Origin: Streptomyces virginiae
Lineage (GTDB): Bacteria; Actinomycetota; Actinomycetes; Streptomycetales; Streptomycetaceae
Direction: 5' to 3'
Assembly: GCF_000720455.1 (NCBI RefSeq)
Contig: NZ_JOAK01000005.1
Location: 248,001-312,000 of the forward strand
DNA length: 64,000 nucleotides
The position numbers and the translations under genes are program-made. Positions 25,794-35,300 of the stretch are shown piece after piece; the first letter of the stretch is position 1, and each line of letters begins with the position of its first letter. Under the pieces are notes generated by a model. The model saw nothing but the letters and a program-made list of their open reading frames with translations. It searched no databases and was not told the DNA's origin.

Positions 25794-28700
25794 CTACGGC
25801 TGCGGTTCGAAGTCCCAGTACGGGCGCGCCCGTTGTTTCGCCGAGACCGTGTGGACGTGCTGCGGGCCCAGGGTGCGGGTGAGGCCCTTGATGCCCGCCT
25901 CCTCGTGTTTGCCCGCCTCCGTGTCCTCCCGTACGGACCGCAGGTCCGCCGCCAGGGCGATCTGGGCGCTCAGCGTCATCGGATGGTCGGGGCCCAGGAC
26001 GCGTTCTGCGGTGCGGAGCGTCTCGCGGCTCAGGTCCAGCGCGTCCTCCAGCCGCCCGGTGATGTTGCGGTGGCCGGTGGCGTTGAGGGCGCAGCCCAGC
26101 GTCCAGGGGTGGCGGCCGCCGAGCGCGCCGCGCATGCCGACGAGGGCCTGTTCCGCGAGGGAGAGGCCCTCGGCGCGTTCGCCCTGGGCGCGCAGGACCA
26201 GGCCGAGGTTGCCGACGGTGCCGATGCTGTACGGGTGGGCGAGGCCGAGTTGCGACTGGTAGCCGCGCACCACGTCCTCGGAGATGCGGCGGGCCTCGCC
26301 GATGTCGCCGTACTCCCTGAGGTACGTGGCGTAGTCGGAGGCGACCATCAGCGTCCAGGGGTAGTCCACGCCGAAGACGCGCGTCGCCCGCTCCCAGACG
26401 GTGCGCAGCCGCAGGCCGGCGCCGGGGATGTCGCCGGAGCGGCGCAGGCACAGGCCGAGGTTGTGTTCGGCGCGCAGGGTCTGGGGGTGGCCGAGTCCCA
26501 GGACCTGGGTGTTGAGCTTGACGCCCTGTTCCTGCCGGGTCTGGGCCTCGCGGTAGCGGCCCATGAGGCGCAGCCCCATGGCGCAGGCGATCCCGGAGGC
26601 GAGGGTGGAGATGTGCAGGGGCATCAGGACCCGTTCGCGGCGGCGCAGGGTGTCGAGGTCGAGGTCGTAGGCGTCCTGGTAGCGGCCCAGCAGCCGGTAG
26701 GTGGCGGCGAGGTTGTTCTGGGCGTCGAGGGTGATGGAGTCGTCCTCGCCGAGGAGCTCGCGGTAGGTGGCCAGGCAGTGCTCGAAGATCTCGCGGGCCG
26801 GTTCGAACTTGGCGATGCACAGCAGGACGCCTCCGTAGGCGCTGGTGGCGCGCAGGCTCTCCAGGTCCTGGTCGCCGCGTTCGCCGGTGAGCCGGTCGGC
26901 GACGGCCCTGGTGAGGATCTCGGCGCGGCGGAACAGGCCGAGGTTGCGCAGGGAGTTGCCGTACTGGTAGCTGAGCTCGCGGACCTTGGGGTGGTCCTCG
27001 CCGAGCCGGGCCCGCCAGATCTGGTCGGTTTCCTCGCACAGGCGCAGGCAGGTGCGGTACTCCCCGGCGAGGATCAGGTAGCGCAGGCAGTGCAGCAGGA
27101 AGTTCTGGATGCGGGGGTTGCTGCTGGTGATCACCCCGGAGGGGGTGAGGTGGGGGACGAGCTCGGCGTAGCGGGGCCAGAGCCGGGAGTCGGAGGGCCG
27201 GCCCGGGTCGGCGGCGGCGAGGACCTGGCGGACGGCGCGGGCGAGGGGTTCGGCCTCGTCCTCGGAGAGGTTCTCGCGGACGATGCCGTGGACCATGCGG
27301 TGCAGTTGTACGGTTTCCAGCCCGCCGCCCTCCTCCACGGGGAGGTCGGAGTACTCCAGCCGTACGACGGAGAACTGGACGAGCTTGTTGAGGGCGGCGT
27401 TCCAGCGGATCTGGTCGTTGATGAGTCCGGCGAGCTGTTCGGGGACGTCGTCGGCGGGGAACTCGCGCAGCAGGCGCAGCGGGACGGGGCCGGGGGCGAA
27501 GAAGACGAAGAGCCGCAGCAGGGCGAGGGCGTCGGGGAAGTTCTCCCGGACGTTGTTGAGGAGTATGGCGAGGGCCGTGGGGAAGGGCAGCGGGTAGTCC
27601 TCGGAGAGGGTGACGGCCTCGCGGGAGTCCATGCGGCGCTGGAGCAGGGCGAGGTAGTCACCGACGGGCAGCGGTGAGTCGGCGAGCCAGCCGGCGGTCT
27701 GGTCGAGGGCGAGGGGGTAGTCCTCCAGGGCCTCGGCGAGCTGGTCGGCCTCGTCGGCGGTGAGGCGCAGGGCGCGGCGGCGGATGAAGGTGATCGACTC
27801 GGGGCGGGCGTAGAGGGGGACCTCGACGAGGCTGGTGTGGCGGGCGGCCCATTCGCGGTTGCGGGAGGTGATGATGACGTCGCCGGCGCCGCCGGAGGGC
27901 AGCAGGTCGATCAGGTCGTCGGGGTTGTCGCAGCCGTCGAAGACCATCAGCCAGCGGCTGTACGGGGCTCCTCGACGCAGCGCTTCGAGGACGGCCCGGA
28001 TCTGCTCGCCGTAGCTGCCGGCGCCGCGCGGGAGGCCGAGGGCGGGGGCCAGGTCGGCGAGGCGCTCGCGGAGGGTGGGCCGGTCTTCGGCGGGGACCCA
28101 CCACACGACGTCGTACTCGGAGGCGAAGCGGTAGGCGTACTCGGTGGCGACCTGTGTCTTGCCGACGCCGGAGAGGCCGAGCAGGGTGACGGTGGACGCG
28201 CCGGGCGGGGCTTCGGCGAGGGCCTGGCGCAGGGTGCCGATGACGTCGTTGCGGCCGGTGAAGCGGGGGTTGCGGCGCGGGACGCGGCCCCAGATCTCGG
28301 GCGGGTCGTTGGGGAAGCGGGGGCCGCGGCGGCCGGTTTCGGTGCCGATGCGTTCGGTGGGGAGTTCCAGGCGGCGCAGTACGCGGTATTCGGCCTCGTA
28401 CGCGTCCAGGCCCCACAGGTCGGTCTTCTCCAGGACGGCGACGGCGCTGGGCAGGGGCGCGTCGGTGAGGCAGACGGCGGCGAACCGGTCCGGGTGGTCG
28501 TCGGTGACGGCGCGCAGGGCGGTGTTCCACTCTTCGTCGGTGTGGGTGCCGGCGGAGAAGTAGCGTTCGCTGAGGACGAGGAGGACGCGGCTGCCGGAGC
28601 GGGCGAGGTCGTCGAGGGCCTGGGTGAGGCCGGGGCTGTTCTGCGGGTCCCAGCGCTGGAGGGCGACGCGGTGGCCGTGTTCTTCCAGGCGGTGGGCGAT

Positions 28701-28823
28701 CCACACGGCCCAGGGGCGGTTGAAGCCGGCGAAGCTGATGACGAAGCGCTGCGGCCGCTGGGGCTGGGGTGGCTGCTGGGGCTGTTGCGCCGATTCGCGG
28801 TCCTGCCGGCTACCGGTGGTCAT
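25794..28823 (-). CDS. TIR / NB-ARC / TPR protein of the FxSxx-COOH system (FxsT-like)
   Basis: 1009 residues. After a Gln/Pro-rich start comes a TIR-type domain (~26-150; VISFAGFNRPWAVWIAHRL, EEWNTALR). A STAND NB-ARC ATPase follows, with Walker A GLSGVGKT (216-223), Walker B WLMVFDGCDN (291-300), DVIITSRNREW and DYPLALDQTAGWL. The rest is tetratricopeptide repeats (ETLRTAERVLGPDHPMTLSA type). This architecture matches the tetratricopeptide protein found beside FxSxx-COOH RiPPs. It is the last gene of the cluster, 64 bp after the HExxH gene. By analogy with STAND proteins it may oligomerise on a trigger sensed by the TPRs and use the TIR as effector or signal. That is inference. Confidence 0.85.
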   Translation of the reverse strand: MTTGSRQDRESAQQPQQPPQPQRPQRFVISFAGFNRPWAVWIAHRLEEHGHRVALQRWDPQNSPGLTQALDDLARSGSRVLLVLSERYFSAGTHTDEEWNTALRAVTDDHPDRFAAVCLTDAPLPSAVAVLEKTDLWGLDAYEAEYRVLRRLELPTERIGTETGRRGPRFPNDPPEIWGRVPRRNPRFTGRNDVIGTLRQALAEAPPGASTVTLLGLSGVGKTQVATEYAYRFASEYDVVWWVPAEDRPTLRERLADLAPALGLPRGAGSYGEQIRAVLEALRRGAPYSRWLMVFDGCDNPDDLIDLLPSGGAGDVIITSRNREWAARHTSLVEVPLYARPESITFIRRRALRLTADEADQLAEALEDYPLALDQTAGWLADSPLPVGDYLALLQRRMDSREAVTLSEDYPLPFPTALAILLNNVRENFPDALALLRLFVFFAPGPVPLRLLREFPADDVPEQLAGLINDQIRWNAALNKLVQFSVVRLEYSDLPVEEGGGLETVQLHRMVHGIVRENLSEDEAEPLARAVRQVLAAADPGRPSDSRLWPRYAELVPHLTPSGVITSSNPRIQNFLLHCLRYLILAGEYRTCLRLCEETDQIWRARLGEDHPKVRELSYQYGNSLRNLGLFRRAEILTRAVADRLTGERGDQDLESLRATSAYGGVLLCIAKFEPAREIFEHCLATYRELLGEDDSITLDAQNNLAATYRLLGRYQDAYDLDLDTLRRRERVLMPLHISTLASGIACAMGLRLMGRYREAQTRQEQGVKLNTQVLGLGHPQTLRAEHNLGLCLRRSGDIPGAGLRLRTVWERATRVFGVDYPWTLMVASDYATYLREYGDIGEARRISEDVVRGYQSQLGLAHPYSIGTVGNLGLVLRAQGERAEGLSLAEQALVGMRGALGGRHPWTLGCALNATGHRNITGRLEDALDLSRETLRTAERVLGPDHPMTLSAQIALAADLRSVREDTEAGKHEEAGIKGLTRTLGPQHVHTVSAKQRARPYWDFEPQP

Positions 28824-28887
28824 GCGGCCGTCTCCCTGGGCTGCGGGCAGTGGACGGGACTGAAAAGGTACCGCAGCGGACGGTCCG

Positions 28888-30144
28888 TCAGACCTGTGCG
28901 AACGGAGCGAGTTCGGGGTGTGCCTCGCACCAGGCGCGGCGCTCGCGGTCGACGGCCCGGCGGGCCGCGGCGTGCTGGTCGCCGGGGGGCGGGAGGTCGT
29001 CCATGGCCCGTTCGGCGGCGGCCATGCCGTCGGTGAACTCCCGTCCCGCGGAGGTCAGTCGGTCGTGTGCGCGCAGGGCGGGCAGGACGGCGGCGACCTG
29101 GGCCCGGATCCGGGCGTGCTGGGCCCAGGCGCCGCGGGCGCCGTAGAGGGCGGCGCGCTGCCAGTACCCGGCGAGGGCCAGGTGGGCGTAGGTGCCGTGC
29201 AGGAGTCCCTCCAGCGGGCGGGGGTCGCTGCGCCAGGGGGCCCAGTGGCGGGGCACGGCGTCGGCGGTGTGCAGGGTCAGGACGTCGGCGAGGGCGGTGA
29301 GTTTGCCGTGCTGGACCTCGTGGACGAGGGTCGCGGCGAGGGCGGGCGGGGCCTGCGCGCGGGCCAGTACGGAGCCGGCGGCCGCGGGGAGGGTGGCGCC
29401 GCTGGAGCGGGAGCCGCCGGCGAGCGGTACGAGGGAGCGCAGCAGTTGTCCGGTCTCCTCGGCGCGGACGGTGTCGTAGCGCTGGAGCAGGGTGAGGGCG
29501 CCGGACCACTGGGTGTCCCACCGCTTGTGGCCCTTGGGGGTGAGGCGGCGGGCGGGGCGCAGGGGGGCGGGCTGTGCGGGGCCGGGGGCCCGGTAGGGGT
29601 CGAGGTCGTCGAGGGCGGTGCGGCCGCCGGGCAGTGCGTGCAGGGGCAGTGTGGCGGGGTCGTCGGGGTCCCAGGAGCGTTCGGTGAGGACGAGGGGGCC
29701 GGGGCGGTCCGGGCGCAGCAGGCCGAGGGTGGGCAGGACGAGGCGGCCGTGCACGGGCCGCAGGGTGTGGGTGAAGGGGATCCCGGAGCGCAGGGCGGCG
29801 GCCGCGGCGAGGGCGCCGAGGTGGGCGAGGTCCGGCGGCGGGCCGAAGGGGGCGTGCAGCCGGCGCAGGGTTTCCTCGGCCCATACGCCGGTGGCCGGGT
29901 AGTGCAGTACGTCGCGTACGGCGGCCGGGTCGTGGCGTTCGGCCTCCTCCAGCAGGGCCCAGTGGTCGGCGGTCTGGCCGGACCGGCCGCAGGGGGCGGC
30001 GTCGAGGACGGCGCGGAGCAGGACGAGGCGCTTGGAGCGGCGTACGTCGCGGACCAGGCGGGTGCCTTCCGGGGAGGGCTCGGTGGAGGCGAGGGCGCGC
30101 AGGGTGTGGGACGAGACGGTGAAGGCGGCGAGGGCGGCGGTCAT
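28888..30144 (-). CDS. HExxH-motif putative peptide-modifying enzyme
   Basis: 418 residues. The metal-binding motif HEVQH is at residues 275-279 in LVHEVQHGKLTALADV. The protein matches the HExxH family that accompanies FxsB-type radical SAM maturases; some members are reported to be 2-oxoglutarate-dependent peptide beta-hydroxylases rather than proteases. ATG 30144 overlaps the radical SAM stop (ATGA), so translation is coupled and the two probably act on the same peptide. A long N-terminal helical region (1-250) has no familiar motif. Cytoplasmic. Confidence 0.85.
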   Translation of the reverse strand: MTAALAAFTVSSHTLRALASTEPSPEGTRLVRDVRRSKRLVLLRAVLDAAPCGRSGQTADHWALLEEAERHDPAAVRDVLHYPATGVWAEETLRRLHAPFGPPPDLAHLGALAAAAALRSGIPFTHTLRPVHGRLVLPTLGLLRPDRPGPLVLTERSWDPDDPATLPLHALPGGRTALDDLDPYRAPGPAQPAPLRPARRLTPKGHKRWDTQWSGALTLLQRYDTVRAEETGQLLRSLVPLAGGSRSSGATLPAAAGSVLARAQAPPALAATLVHEVQHGKLTALADVLTLHTADAVPRHWAPWRSDPRPLEGLLHGTYAHLALAGYWQRAALYGARGAWAQHARIRAQVAAVLPALRAHDRLTSAGREFTDGMAAAERAMDDLPPPGDQHAAARRAVDRERRAWCEAHPELAPFAQV

Positions 30145-31526
30145 GAGGCGGCCGCCGGGGGGTGGGCGACCGGGGGGTGTGCGGCGGTGGCGTGGCGGCG
30201 GCCGGCGGTCGTGGCGGCGTGCTGGACGGCGGTGGCGATGTGCCGGATCAGGACCTGGAGGTCGGCGCAGTAGACGGACGGCTGCCGGAAGCCCTCGCCG
30301 GCGCGGTAGCGGTGCGGGTAGTGGCCGCCGCCGCACACCTCGACGAGGTCGCAGGCGCGGCAGCCGGCGGCGAGCGCGTCGCGTCCGAGCTGGCGGGCGG
30401 CGAAGCCGGGGTGGTCGAGGAGCTGGTCGAAGCTGTGGGTGGCGAGGGCCATGCCGGTGGCGGCGGCCCCCTCGTACGCGGATTTCAGGGAGTCGGCCTG
30501 TTCGATGGAGCCGTCGGTCTCGATGACGGCGGTGGCGGCGGGCGCGAGCCCGAGGGTCTCGGTGGTGGCGGGCAGGCCGAGCAGCAGGGCGATGATCTCC
30601 TCGAAGAGCCGGATGCGGGTGCGTCGTTCCCCGTCGTGCCACCAGCGCTCGAAGACGGCGAGGAGCCAGTCGGCGTACGGGGTCCCCGGCCCGCCGGGGC
30701 GCCGGCCGGGGCCGCGGGGCGGCGGGGCGCTCCAGTTGGCGAGCGGGAGCAGCAGCCCGACGGTGGGTGGGGCGAAGGCGAGCAGGGACTCGTACGTCTC
30801 GACCGGGTCCTGGTCGAGGTCGACGACGCAGAGCACCCCGGCGTAGCTGTCCGGGTGGCGTGCCAGCAGGCGCAGGCCGCGGGCGGCGGCGCCGAAGCCG
30901 GGGCGTCCGGCGTGGTCCACGCGGCGGGAGTTGTGCGCGGGCAGCCCGCCGTCGAGGCTGACGCCGACGCGGATGCCGGCGGCGGCCAGGGCGGTGAGGC
31001 GGCCGCGGGTGATCAGGGTGCCGTTGGTCTGCACGGTGGCGGTGACGCGGGTGCGGGGGGCGGTGGCGGCGAGCGCGGCCCGTACGGCCTCGACGGGTGC
31101 GGCGAGCGCGGCGGGGGCGGTGAGGAGGGGTTCGCCGCCGTGCAGGACCAGGTCGACGCGGGGCAGGTCGTGGGCGGCGGCGTGCTCGGCGATCCGCTGG
31201 GCGGCGCGGGCGGTGGTGGCGGGGGCCATGGCGACGGGCTGGTCGCGCCAGCCCTGGTCGGCCATCTCGTAGACGTAGCAGTAGGTGCAGGCGAGGTTGC
31301 AGCGGCTGCGGGTCTTGAGTACGAACTGCCGGATGGGACGGGGCGGATGGCCTGCGGCGCGCGCGGCGGCGACGTCGAGGCGGGTGTAGGGCCAGGGGGC
31401 GTTGCGGGCGTGCCGGGCCGCGTGCGCGGCGGGACCGGACCGCGGGCCGTCGCCGGGACCCCCGGAGGCATCCGCCGGCTGGGCGGGCGCGGGCAGCGGG
31501 GAGCCGTTCGTGATCGCTCGCCGCAT
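30141..31526 (-). CDS. fxsB: FxsB-type cyclophane-forming radical SAM/SPASM maturase
   Basis: 461 residues. Radical SAM cluster site CNLACTYC (Cys76, Cys80, Cys83), then GGEPL and a C-terminal SPASM domain with Cys389, 392, 398 and 420 (CRACDLVEVCGGGHYPHRY). Enzymes of this family link the aromatic carbon of a Phe to the beta-carbon of a residue two positions on, forming a three-residue cyclophane in the precursor tail. ATG 31526 follows GGAGGAG. It sits 567 bp downstream of the precursor gene with a large inverted repeat between them, and is translationally coupled to the HExxH gene. Confidence 0.93.
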   Translation of the reverse strand: MRRAITNGSPLPAPAQPADASGGPGDGPRSGPAAHAARHARNAPWPYTRLDVAAARAAGHPPRPIRQFVLKTRSRCNLACTYCYVYEMADQGWRDQPVAMAPATTARAAQRIAEHAAAHDLPRVDLVLHGGEPLLTAPAALAAPVEAVRAALAATAPRTRVTATVQTNGTLITRGRLTALAAAGIRVGVSLDGGLPAHNSRRVDHAGRPGFGAAARGLRLLARHPDSYAGVLCVVDLDQDPVETYESLLAFAPPTVGLLLPLANWSAPPPRGPGRRPGGPGTPYADWLLAVFERWWHDGERRTRIRLFEEIIALLLGLPATTETLGLAPAATAVIETDGSIEQADSLKSAYEGAAATGMALATHSFDQLLDHPGFAARQLGRDALAAGCRACDLVEVCGGGHYPHRYRAGEGFRQPSVYCADLQVLIRHIATAVQHAATTAGRRHATAAHPPVAHPPAAAS

Positions 31527-31664
31527 CGCCGTACTCCTCCCCGCCCCGCCGCCGGGGGCGCCCCGGCGGACGGTCCATCCCTGCCCTTCCGCCGGTCCCG
31601 GCTAACGGCGGAAAGTGGTCAACCCGGCCGCTCCCGCGGGGGTAGCGGTCCGGGGCGGCCCCGG

Positions 31665-32062
31665 CCCCGGTGCTGCTGGGGCTCCGCCCCAGACCCTGCG
31701 CCTCAATCGCCGGCGGGGCTTGATGGTGCGGGTCGGTCGCGGGGACGGGGAGGGGTGTCTCCTCGGCTCGGCGCGTGCGGGCCATCGCGGCAGTACCCGG
31801 CGGTCGCGCGCTCGTCCTGCGGGGACACCCCTCCCCGTCCCCGCTCCCACGCGTCGGGCGGGCTCCGGGGCACTGCCGGAGCACTGCCGTGGGGTGGGGA
31901 CACGGCGGAGTGTCCCCGCAGGACGAGCGCGCACCACCGAGCACAGCCGCGAGATGCGGTACCGCGCGAGCCGAGGAGACACTCCGGCGGGGCACCACCC
32001 CGCACCACCCAGCCCCGCCGGCGATTGAGGCGCGGGGCCTGGGGCAGAGCCCCAGCACCACC
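31665..32062. repeat. Long imperfect inverted repeat between the RiPP precursor and fxsB
   Basis: Two arms of roughly 170 bp face each other. The outer parts (about 31666-31731 and 32001-32062) pair through GCGCCTCAATCGCCGGCGGGGC and its complement; inner parts pair through TGTCTCCTCGGCTCG / CGAGCCGAGGAGACA and CGCTCGTCCTGCGGGGACAC / GTGTCCCCGCAGGACGAGCG. The loop lies around 31850-31880. The outer sequence belongs to an intergenic repeat also found near 58.3 kb. Confidence 0.8.
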
Positions 32063-32093
32063 GGCCGACCGGAGTCGGCACCCCCAGCGGGAG

Positions 32094-32291
32094 CTAGGCG
32101 GCGCTGGAGTCGAAGGCGTTGAGGATCTCGGCCGGGTGGGTCACGCGTTCGACCAGGCCCTCGATCACCCGGGCCAGTACGGGGTGGTCGATCCCGCGCA
32201 GGGCGGCCAGGTCGAGGCCGGAGAGGTCCGGGAGCCGGCCGGGGCATCCCGGGGCGGTGGCCGGTGCCGTGTCCCGACGTTTCGTCACCAT
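32094..32291 (-). CDS. fxsA: FxSxx-type cyclophane RiPP precursor peptide (FxsA)
   Basis: A 65-residue peptide whose leader has LPDLSGLDLAALRGIDHPVL, followed by ARVIEGLVERV and a C-terminus LNAFDSSAA. The Phe-Asp-Ser near the end is the FxS core that FxsB enzymes crosslink. Three residues follow the Ser, one more than the literal FxSxx pattern. ATG 32291 is preceded by AGGGGGA; stop TAG 32094-32096. The gene lies between the vWA-like gene and fxsB. The mature form (cyclophane, possibly beta-hydroxylated and cleaved) is inferred. Confidence 0.88.
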   Translation of the reverse strand: MVTKRRDTAPATAPGCPGRLPDLSGLDLAALRGIDHPVLARVIEGLVERVTHPAEILNAFDSSAA

Positions 32292-32392
32292 GTGCCGCCG
32301 TTCCCCCTGTCGCGTCGCATTCCGGACGGTCCCCTGCCCTTTGCCCTCCGCCCGGTCGGCGGAAACAGCCCGCCCCGCCCGCGGCGCGGTCG

Positions 32393-35300
32393 TCACCGTC
32401 CCGCCTCCAGGGCCCGTACCCGCGCGCGGAGCCCCTCGGAGCGGGCGTCGGGGTCGGTGCCGATCCGCTTCCACAGCTGCAGTGCCGCGCGGTACTCCTC
32501 CAGGGCGGCCCTGGGCCGGGCGAGCCGTTCCAGCACCTCCCCGCGGGACTCCTGCACGCGCGCCGCCAGCCGCAGGGCGGTGTCCTCGCGGCCCGCCCGG
32601 CCGTCGTGCTCCTCGCGGCCCTCGTGGTCGTCGCGGCCCTCGCGGTCGGCCTCCAGGGCGGCCCGCCAGGCCAGCCGGTAGGACTCGGCCGCCCGGTCGA
32701 GGCGGTCCGCGGCCCGCGTGTGGCCGTGGATCTCCTGCTGGACGTCGCCGTGGTCGCGCCAGGCGCGGGCCCGTTCCAGCGGGCCGCGGCTGTTGCGGAC
32801 GGCCAGTTCGAGGAGGTACTCCGCCTCCCGCAGGTCCACCGCGTCGTTCTCGTAGGCGTGCCGCAGCCGCAGCCCTGTGGCCAGCCGCATCAGGCGGTGC
32901 GCGGCCCCCGGGTCGGACTGCGGGACCGCCGCCCGGCTCTCGCGCAGGACGCGCACGGCCGCCCCGGTGAACCGGCGTCCGCCGGCGCTGCGGGCCCGGT
33001 CCAGGAGTACGTCGCCCCACTCGGGGAGGAGTTCCCCGAAGGCCTCCCCGTCGCGGGGTACGAGCCGCCGGGCGCGGCCGTACGCCTCGGCCGCCTCCTC
33101 CAGCGCCGCCGGGTCGGCGTCCCGCGCGTACCGCTCGCGGTGGACCCGGGCCAGGCACAGCAGGGCGGCCACCCGCAGCTCCGGCTCGCCGCCCGTCTCC
33201 TCCAGGGCGGTGGCCAGCTGACCGGTGGCTTCCTCCAGCCGCGCGGGCAGGTACCGCAGCGCGTCGGCGAGTTCCACGCGCACCTGCGCGGTGCCCGGCG
33301 GGGCTGCGGCCAGGACCGCCGCGAGGCGGGCCGCCGCCTGTTCGGCCAGGGCGGCGCGCTCGGCCGGGTCGGGGGTGCGGGGCAGGAGCGCCAGCAGGAC
33401 CCGGCCGAGGGCCAGGTGCAGTTCGGGATACGGCCCGGCGGAGGCCACCGGGTCCGCGTCCGGGTCCGGGCCGGGGTCCCCGCCGGGGCCGCCCGGTACC
33501 GGGCCCGCCAGTGGTTCGAGGGCCGCGCGGGCCTCGCGCAGGGCGCCCGGGTCCTCGCGCAGCCCGCTGAGCCGGATCAGGGTCTCGGCCCGCCGCACCG
33601 CGCAGTCCCGCCGCAGTTCCGGTTCGGCCGTGGCGGCCGCGGCCGCCGCCGCGAACTCCCGGTCGGCCGCCGCGAGCAGTTCGGGGTCCGGGCCGGCGGC
33701 CAGCGCCCGCTCGTACAGGACCCGCCCGCGCGCCGCCCACGCCGCGGCCGTCCGCAGCCCGGTCAGGGCCCGCTCCGCCTCGGCGAGGAGTTCCGGATCC
33801 CGCTCGGCGGCCCACAGCCTCAGCAGCGCCCCCGCCAGTTCCGTCTCGGCCTCCTCCGGCGGGTCCGCGGGCCCGGCCGGGGCCGTCACGGCCCGCCGCA
33901 GGACCGCCACGGCCTCGTGCAGGGCCCGTGCTCCCGCGTCGCCGTCGGCGTCCGCGTCGGCGAGCCGGTCGCGGGCGGCGCGCACCGCCCCGGCCCGGGC
34001 GATCGGTGGGGCCGCCCGTGGCTGCCGTACGGGCTGCCCGTCCGGCGGCATCCCGGGCAGGTAGCGGCGTACGACTTTGGCCGAAACCTGCGCGAAGGCC
34101 TGCGGGAGGCGCCCCTCGGGATAGCGTTCCTCGTCGTCGCCCCCGGGGCCCTCCGTCGTCGCCGTCGGCGGTACGCCGGTCAGCTGGGCGACCGCGAGCG
34201 CGGGGAAGTTGCGTACGCCCGACCCGAAGTGCGCCCGTACGTACTCCGAGCAGTGTTTGAGCACCAGCGCCGCCTCGTCCCGTCCCAGCGGCCCCAGCAG
34301 CACGTCCTGTACCCCGGGGACGAACTCGTACCAGTGCCCCGGCCCCGGTCCGCTGCGCCTCAGCAGCCCGCTGAGCAGCACCTCCGCCAGGTCCGAGGGT
34401 TCGGAGTCGGGCAGCATCGTGCGCTGCACCAGCCGCATCACGGGCAGCGTCAGCGGAGCCGCCGACAGGTACACCGCCAGCTGTACGGCGCGGGGCGCGG
34501 CCGAGGAGCGGAACCGCGCGACGAGTTCGCGCGGGGGCCGGACCGCGGGCGGCGGCGGGAGGGGGGCGGCGGGGTGGTCGGCCAGCACGCGGCCGACCTC
34601 TGCGGCCACCGGCCCGGTGCCGAGGCCGGCGACGAGGCGGGCCCACGCCCCGAGGGCGGCCGGGCTCGGCGGCAGCACCGGTACGGCGAGTCCGCCCGTG
34701 GGCCGCCCGGGCATCGCCGGTCGGTCCGGACGGAACCGCAGCTTCTGTCCGGCGCCCTCCAGGCGGGCGAGGGTGCCGCGCTCGGTCGGGAGCCAGCTGC
34801 GCCCCCACAGCCGCTGCGGGAGGGGCTGGACCACCATGCACGGCGTGCACTGGGCCCAGCGGTGCAGCAGCCGCTGCGCCGCCCCCTCGCGCCACAGCGG
34901 TCCGGCGCAGTCGGAGACCATCATGGTGAGGGCGCGGCCGGTCGGGTCGCGCAGCTGGTCCCCGGAGCGCAGCCCGGCGCCCGGTGCGGGGCCGCGTCCG
35001 AGCGCGGCCGTGCCGTCCGGGCGGCGGTGCAGGTAGTGGACCTGGACGTCCCGGAAGGCCCCCAGCCGCTCGCAGACGGACCGCAGTTCCTCGAACATGT
35101 CCTGCCAGACGGCCATCGAGGGGGAGGCGTCCATCACGAGCCGTACGGTCGCCTCGCGCCGGCTCTCCGGCCGGAGCACCGGGATGAGCAGCCCGAGGGC
35201 GCGGGCGCTGGCGTCTGCGGTGGCGCCTTCGTCGATGACCAGCCGGGTGGGCGGGGCCGGCGGGCGGTGCCGCTGGAGGGCGCGCAGGGCCCGCTGCACG

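Noticed and set aside
31603..32081. Short ORFs on both strands between fxsA and fxsB
   Set aside because: They coincide with the long inverted repeat and mirror each other; no start sites or domains.
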